Part shown: in pieces, positions 5,869 to 10,248 of the stretch
How positions within the stretch are numbered: the stretch's first letter is position 1
Layout: each line of letters opens with the position of its first letter
Assembly (NCBI GenBank): GCA_022508735.1
Contig: JAFLUQ010000017.1
Span: 1 to 10,248 of the forward strand
Length of the DNA: 10,248 bases
DNA from: Oscillospiraceae bacterium
GTDB lineage: Bacteria; Bacillota; Clostridia; UMGS1883
Direction of reading: 5' to 3'
The notes under the pieces: model-generated
What the model was told of the DNA's origin: nothing
The model's database searches: none
The model's input: the letters and a program-made list of their open reading frames with translations, nothing else
Position numbers and translations under genes: made by a program

Positions 5869-8800
5869 TCATGCATTCAGTGCGGGATGTTTTTTTAGTA
5901 TCAGCATAAGCATCGCCATCGCAAGCAGCATACTGCCGACCGCGCCGTACAGCCATACAGGGGTTCCGTAGGTATCCGGCAGAGTCAAGGGGTTAATGTT
6001 TGTGTAGGTCACTATGACCCTTTCGATATAGCCGACTGATTTTTCGTCGCCGTCTATCTTGCGGTGCACTGTTGAATTCAACTTTCCTGTAACAGTACGG
6101 TCATCATTGTTATTATTATCGAAGGTGGCAGCAACTTCATTATTTGTAACGTTGATGGTAGTTATGTAGTTGGCGGGGGCTTCATCATCGCCGCTTACGA
6201 TAACTTCATTGATCTCATACTTTGTACCGGCAGGCAAGCCGAGAATAACGAATGACAAGCCGCTACTCAGTACTATCTCACCGGGATAAACTCCAACATC
6301 GGGATCAGTCGGAGGTACGTAGTTATCATCACGGACTGTGAATCTGTACTCGGCTTTATCGTTGAGATCAAATTCCAGGCTTTCATGGTCAGACGGCAGG
6401 CAGGGGCGCGTCTCACCAGACGGATCATCCGGATCCACAGGGATCCTGTGATTCTCATGGTGGATGTAGGCCGCATAATATCCGGTAAATTTTGTACCTT
6501 CCGGCGCCGTAAGAGTGATTTCAAACTTAAACTGATCATCACCCGGTATACCGGAAACTATCTTGGGCACCTCCAGCGACGCCGGAATGTAGTCGTTAAA
6601 GTAGTGCACATGGTCAACACCTTCGGGAGAGGTTATGGTCACTTCGCTGATTATGCCGTCAGCCGTGTTGACAAGGGTAGTTGTATCCCCAATTTGCGCG
6701 AGACTGAATGTGCCGCTTGCAGAATCATAAAGCTTATTATACTGTTCATAGTCGATATGGTTCAAACCGATGCCTTTTTCTTCCTGCTCCTTAGTCAGTT
6801 TTTCCTGCACAGTGTAATCCATGCCTCCGCTCAGTCCGGTGAACAAAAGCCCCGCCAAGTGATTCAGCGTGAATTCTGCTTTACCATCGTCAAAATGTAC
6901 AGTTTTTGTCTGGTAGGTCGTTTTAAGCTTGTAGGGCGAGCCTACTTCCGCGCCGATTTCTTTTGTTTCATCCACCTGACCGACGGGAAACGGTTCAGGG
7001 CCGTCTTCAAGATCGTTATCTCCATTTGAGGCACTCCAGCTGCTGCTGTATTTCTCCTTGGGCAGGAGCTTAACGCCGGTGACAGACAAGGGCGTCACGT
7101 CAGTGCCGTCGTCTCGCAGGCCGCCGTTAAGATCAGAATCAAATACCGACACCGGAGTCGTATTATCTCCGCCGATGTAGACGTAATATTCCTGACCGTC
7201 CTGTTCATGGACATAAAGCCTGCCGGAGTTGCTTACCAAAAGGCCCTGGTTGTTCGGCTGCAGCTCGATTTTATTGACGAGCGCTCTCCACCCGTGGGGC
7301 GGCGCGTCCATCGTAACCATGACTGCCTTAAGCTCGCCGGTGAAATCTGACCCTTCTACCTCAATCGTATAATCGAATTCCTCCTTCGCCTTAAGCTCAG
7401 AGATCATCTCTTCGGTGACCTGATTCGGGTCGTAAATAACCTCTTTGGTGACCATGACCTCGGAATCGCTGACCGATAGCACGCCGTTGTTGCCCAGGTA
7501 GCTGTTGAGCATGGCGTTGTCATTCGTTGTGTTTTCGCTGACAGTTGGCAGGTAATAGGTAGTGCTGGTTTGGGTATTGTTTCCGGCATCCTTAAAGCCT
7601 TCCTCGCTATGGTCGCCCATATTGCCCACACGGATGCCGCCAACCTTGGTGGCAACGACATAATTTTTGCCATCACCGGTTGGTCCGTTTTCATCAAAAT
7701 CCTCAAATATGCCGGTATCGAGGTCATACCATACTAGGTATTCGGCGTAGCCGCTCTTGCCGGGGACGCCAGAGCCGAACATGGCGCCCACGCGCTCAAT
7801 CTCAGCGGTCTCAATGCCGTCGGATATATGTCCGTTAATCTCAATACCCGGTTTTGTGTAGTACTTGAAGCCGAAATAGTATATACCGTCTGACTTTATG
7901 CCGTCAGGGCTTGTGACGTAGCTTTCAGGATTATTCTTTTCCGTGTACAGAGGCATAAAATCCTGATATATGTAGTATCGGTTGTTGATATGTGGCGAGA
8001 AGGTGCTCATCGCATCGCCCCGGTCGTAATCCGCGCCTCCGCTATAAATATACTGGCCGCCGGAGAAATAGTTTGCATAGAAGTTGATCTGGCCGGTTAG
8101 GGGATCACGGTGCTGCTGCTTATAGGTTTCGTCAATCGTGGTCAGATCCACTGAGCCCGCAACATAGAGGGCGCTTCCGTTTTTAACGATGTAATCCTCC
8201 TGCATCCCTACGGTGTAGAACAGCCGCAGTGGTGCAACGCCTGGCTCATCTATATTGGTCCTGTAGCTTTCAATTTTATTATCTTTATCCCGATCCACCG
8301 TAGCCATTCGAACGGGCACAGCCGTCGAGGGAATGTCAACGCGGAGCTCGTAACGCGTTAGACCGTTAATGTTCTTATCCGGTTCGCTATTTACCCATAT
8401 CTTAATGTCGCTCAGCTTAAAATCCTTGGTTTTGTCATTTCCGTAACAGGGATTGACAACAGTGGCATCATTACCTTCGGCTGTAACAACCGTATAGTTC
8501 TTGCCACCATCATTGGTTATAACCTTATAATCCACATCGAAGAGACGGAGCTTGAAGACGTTCTTTACATCCATATACTCGCCGATGGGGTCGGAATATG
8601 ACAGTGCGTTTTCCTCATTCGTAACCAGGTCTCCCGCGCCTTCTATCGGCACATCTATGGTTCCTTGCATGACGGTGCTCAAAACTCTATCCAGAGCTGC
8701 CTCCAGGCCCGCACCACTGTCGGTATTCGCAAAGGTGTCGTTATAGAATAGATCCTCGACCTTCTCCAGATCCCATCCAAAATCTGCGGGCGGGTGTTTA

Positions 8801-10215
8801 AATTCATACTGGCCATCCGGCTTTGGCGCACCACTATTATTATTTGCACCTGTTGGAATAGTCGCTTTCTGAGCTGTACCCATGTATGTTTGGAACGCAG
8901 TATAAATATCGTCCCCATTGCCCGGCCCGCCAGCTCTCACGCGTGGGGCATCTTCATTTAAACCGGCCGGGTTCAGCGTGGTGTAGGCAAAGGGTTCTTC
9001 CGTATCAGTTTTCAATTTGTCCATGTCAATACCTATGGTGGCAAGATAAAGCGAGTTCGAACCGGTCGTCTTGTAATGGGCGCTGATCTGCGTGCGCATA
9101 TAGGCGGCCGAGGCCATGGTCAGCATGCCGTTGCCGTAATGGACGTTGGTTCCTTCACCGATATAAGTCTTGCCCGCCACGTGGTCTGCCGGATCCCACC
9201 AGTTTTCCAGACTGGTGGCCATTGTTGGCTGACCGTCTGTGATCAGGATAACGACCGGCTTGCGCTTCGAGAGATCGGTGGTGCCGGTGGCAGGCTCGGC
9301 CGCTGTGGCAAGCTCGTGCATACCCTTGTACAGACCCAGCTGGGTGTTGGTGGCCCCCAAGGCCTGATAGTACGTACCGCCATAACCGTCAATGTTGACG
9401 CCCAGGTAAACCAACGGATACTGAGTGTACTCGCTTCCCCAAGCTTCAACATACGCCTGATAATAACCATAGCCAGACAGGAAGGAAAAACCATACTTCT
9501 GCCCCTTATAATACCCGAAATAGTTGTTGGCAGGCTTATCATAATGGCCAAGCGGCAGCGCAACAACACCGTCTTCAGCGTTAATATAGCCGCTTTGCAC
9601 CGGGGTGTGATTATCATCTTCCAGATACCTGGTATTTTTATCCCAACTAAACCCATTATCGCCGCTGTAAACAACGAGACCGGCCCGGTTGTCGGGGTTA
9701 TTATCCATCACCTTTGCAAAGGCCTTGTTAAGCTCGCCAATTGCGTTGTACAGTCTGGTCGCACCCCCACCAACATCTTCCGACATAGAGGTGGACATAT
9801 CCAAAACAAACATTACATCCAGAGGCAGCTGCATCTCGCCGTTAACCTCAAGGGTGGAGCCCATGGCCGAGAAAACCTCCAAAAAGTCTTCCGTGAATTC
9901 CTCAGTTTTTCCGTCAACCAAGGCACTGCCCTTGCCGGACGACGAGTCAGCTGCATATACGGACTTATCCGTCCAGACACGCCCGACGTAACGTGCGCTC
10001 TCATCGTTAAGCAAAAAGCTTTCATATGTGTCAACAGTGCTGTCGTCGGCAACTCTCTTCTTTGTGCCATCAGTGGCCCCATTGCCCTCAGCAGCGCTTA
10101 CCCATTGCCCCGGAGCGTCAGGCACAGTCAGGATCGATATAAGCATAACCACAGCCAATATCAACACACCAACGTGAAGTGTTTGTGTTGAATGATTCTT
10201 TTTCGCTTCTTTCAT
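5869..10215 (-). CDS. Large VWA-domain surface adhesin with pilin-like domains and sortase-type C-terminus
   Basis: A 1448-residue predicted cell-wall protein. It starts at ATG 10215, preceded by an in-frame stop (TAA) and a rather weak GGGGG site 10 nt upstream. Residues about 10-41 form a signal peptide with hydrophobic core VLILAVVMLISIL. Residues about 130-520 are a von Willebrand A domain: VMFVLDMSTSMSED (134-147) supplies the metal-site DxSxS (D139, S141, S143), and VILITDGQP (322-330) the later conserved strand and Asp327. A Tyr/Gly-rich insertion lies between them (about 224-290). Residues 530-915 are beta-rich and unassigned. Two domains of the Spy0128/DUF7601 pilin type follow, each with a plausible isopeptide triad: K924/E1138/N1207 and K1218/E1337/N1406. 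The C-terminus has LPDTYG (1412-1417), a hydrophobic helix (about 1418-1440) and KKHPALNA, a sortase-style signal. Likely role: metal-dependent adhesion, possibly as a pilus-tip-like protein as with RrgA; no pilin or sortase gene is in view. The ligand is unknown. Confidence 0.88.
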   Translation of the reverse strand: MKEAKKNHSTQTLHVGVLILAVVMLISILTVPDAPGQWVSAAEGNGATDGTKKRVADDSTVDTYESFLLNDESARYVGRVWTDKSVYAADSSSGKGSALVDGKTEEFTEDFLEVFSAMGSTLEVNGEMQLPLDVMFVLDMSTSMSEDVGGGATRLYNAIGELNKAFAKVMDNNPDNRAGLVVYSGDNGFSWDKNTRYLEDDNHTPVQSGYINAEDGVVALPLGHYDKPANNYFGYYKGQKYGFSFLSGYGYYQAYVEAWGSEYTQYPLVYLGVNIDGYGGTYYQALGATNTQLGLYKGMHELATAAEPATGTTDLSKRKPVVILITDGQPTMATSLENWWDPADHVAGKTYIGEGTNVHYGNGMLTMASAAYMRTQISAHYKTTGSNSLYLATIGIDMDKLKTDTEEPFAYTTLNPAGLNEDAPRVRAGGPGNGDDIYTAFQTYMGTAQKATIPTGANNNSGAPKPDGQYEFKHPPADFGWDLEKVEDLFYNDTFANTDSGAGLEAALDRVLSTVMQGTIDVPIEGAGDLVTNEENALSYSDPIGEYMDVKNVFKLRLFDVDYKVITNDGGKNYTVVTAEGNDATVVNPCYGNDKTKDFKLSDIKIWVNSEPDKNINGLTRYELRVDIPSTAVPVRMATVDRDKDNKIESYRTNIDEPGVAPLRLFYTVGMQEDYIVKNGSALYVAGSVDLTTIDETYKQQHRDPLTGQINFYANYFSGGQYIYSGGADYDRGDAMSTFSPHINNRYYIYQDFMPLYTEKNNPESYVTSPDGIKSDGIYYFGFKYYTKPGIEINGHISDGIETAEIERVGAMFGSGVPGKSGYAEYLVWYDLDTGIFEDFDENGPTGDGKNYVVATKVGGIRVGNMGDHSEEGFKDAGNNTQTSTTYYLPTVSENTTNDNAMLNSYLGNNGVLSVSDSEVMVTKEVIYDPNQVTEEMISELKAKEEFDYTIEVEGSDFTGELKAVMVTMDAPPHGWRALVNKIELQPNNQGLLVSNSGRLYVHEQDGQEYYVYIGGDNTTPVSVFDSDLNGGLRDDGTDVTPLSVTGVKLLPKEKYSSSWSASNGDNDLEDGPEPFPVGQVDETKEIGAEVGSPYKLKTTYQTKTVHFDDGKAEFTLNHLAGLLFTGLSGGMDYTVQEKLTKEQEEKGIGLNHIDYEQYNKLYDSASGTFSLAQIGDTTTLVNTADGIISEVTITSPEGVDHVHYFNDYIPASLEVPKIVSGIPGDDQFKFEITLTAPEGTKFTGYYAAYIHHENHRIPVDPDDPSGETRPCLPSDHESLEFDLNDKAEYRFTVRDDNYVPPTDPDVGVYPGEIVLSSGLSFVILGLPAGTKYEINEVIVSGDDEAPANYITTINVTNNEVAATFDNNNNDDRTVTGKLNSTVHRKIDGDEKSVGYIERVIVTYTNINPLTLPDTYGTPVWLYGAVGSMLLAMAMLMLILKKHPALNA
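5872..5982 (-). other. C-terminal sorting signal with variant LPDTYG motif
   Basis: It encodes residues 1412-1448 of the adhesin: LPDTYG, a hydrophobic span GAVGSMLLAMAMLMLIL, then a short positive tail starting KK. The arrangement is that of Gram-positive sortase substrates, but a Tyr sits between Thr and Gly where canonical LPXTG has them adjacent. The motif order is directly readable; use by a sortase is inferred. Confidence 0.7.
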
Positions 10216-10248
10216 CGTGGTTTAACCCCCACTTTGTGACAATATATG

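Noticed and set aside
9076..10191. Long plus-strand open frame (371 codons) opposite the adhesin gene
   Set aside because: It lies wholly antisense to a gene with clear VWA motifs, has no RBS or recognisable domain, and its composition is that of a complementary-strand shadow. The same holds for the plus-strand frames at 827-1621, 2381-3397, 4358-5179 and 6385-7029.
1..10248. Search by eye for CRISPR arrays, tRNA/rRNA genes, insertion sequences and attachment sites
   Set aside because: No regularly spaced identical repeats, cloverleaf-like or rRNA sequence, transposase motifs or flanking inverted repeats were seen; the inverted repeats present are explained by terminators and one hairpin.

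Overview
The window looks like chromosomal DNA of a low- to mid-GC Gram-positive anaerobe, probably a plant-polysaccharide-degrading gut Clostridia member (Ruminococcus/Oscillospiraceae-like). The pointers are a sortase-type C-terminal signal on a VWA surface protein, Gram-positive pilin-like domains, strong GGAGG-type ribosome binding sites, sigma-A promoters in AT-rich gaps between more GC-balanced genes, and a multi-domain secreted pectin lyase. Taxonomy is inferred, not proven.

Layout: (1) Positions 1-403, minus strand, hold the 5' end of an unidentified secreted protein gene with a clear promoter and RBS. (2) Positions 404-563 hold a divergent promoter region. (3) Positions 564-800, plus strand, hold a short reading frame resembling the first membrane segments of apolipoprotein N-acyltransferase (Lnt). 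It runs through an intrinsic terminator without meeting a stop codon, so it is probably a gene remnant. (4) Positions 785-5479, minus strand, hold a large secreted rhamnogalacturonan lyase of family PL11, followed by two bacterial Ig-like domains, an unassigned domain, and a C-terminal array of three F5/8 type C domains mixed with two copies of a small beta domain. (5) Positions 5480-5868 are non-coding: the lyase promoter, a hairpin and a bidirectional terminator. (6) Positions 5869-10215, minus strand, hold a very large VWA-containing, probably wall-anchored adhesin with two predicted isopeptide-type pilin domains and a non-canonical LPDTYG sorting motif.

The three sizeable genes all read on the minus strand, but terminators separate the lyase from the adhesin and from what lies beyond, so each looks monocistronic. 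A common theme is extracellular work: the lyase cuts the rhamnogalacturonan-I backbone of pectin outside the cell and probably stays near its substrate through its F5/8C domains, while the adhesin is displayed on the cell wall. No transporter, regulator, sortase, RNA gene, CRISPR array or insertion sequence was seen. No complete new system is evident. The best leads are the unassigned domain in the lyase, the modular C-terminal duplication, the variant sorting signal with the Tyr-rich VWA insertion, and the Lnt-like remnant with its shared divergent promoter.
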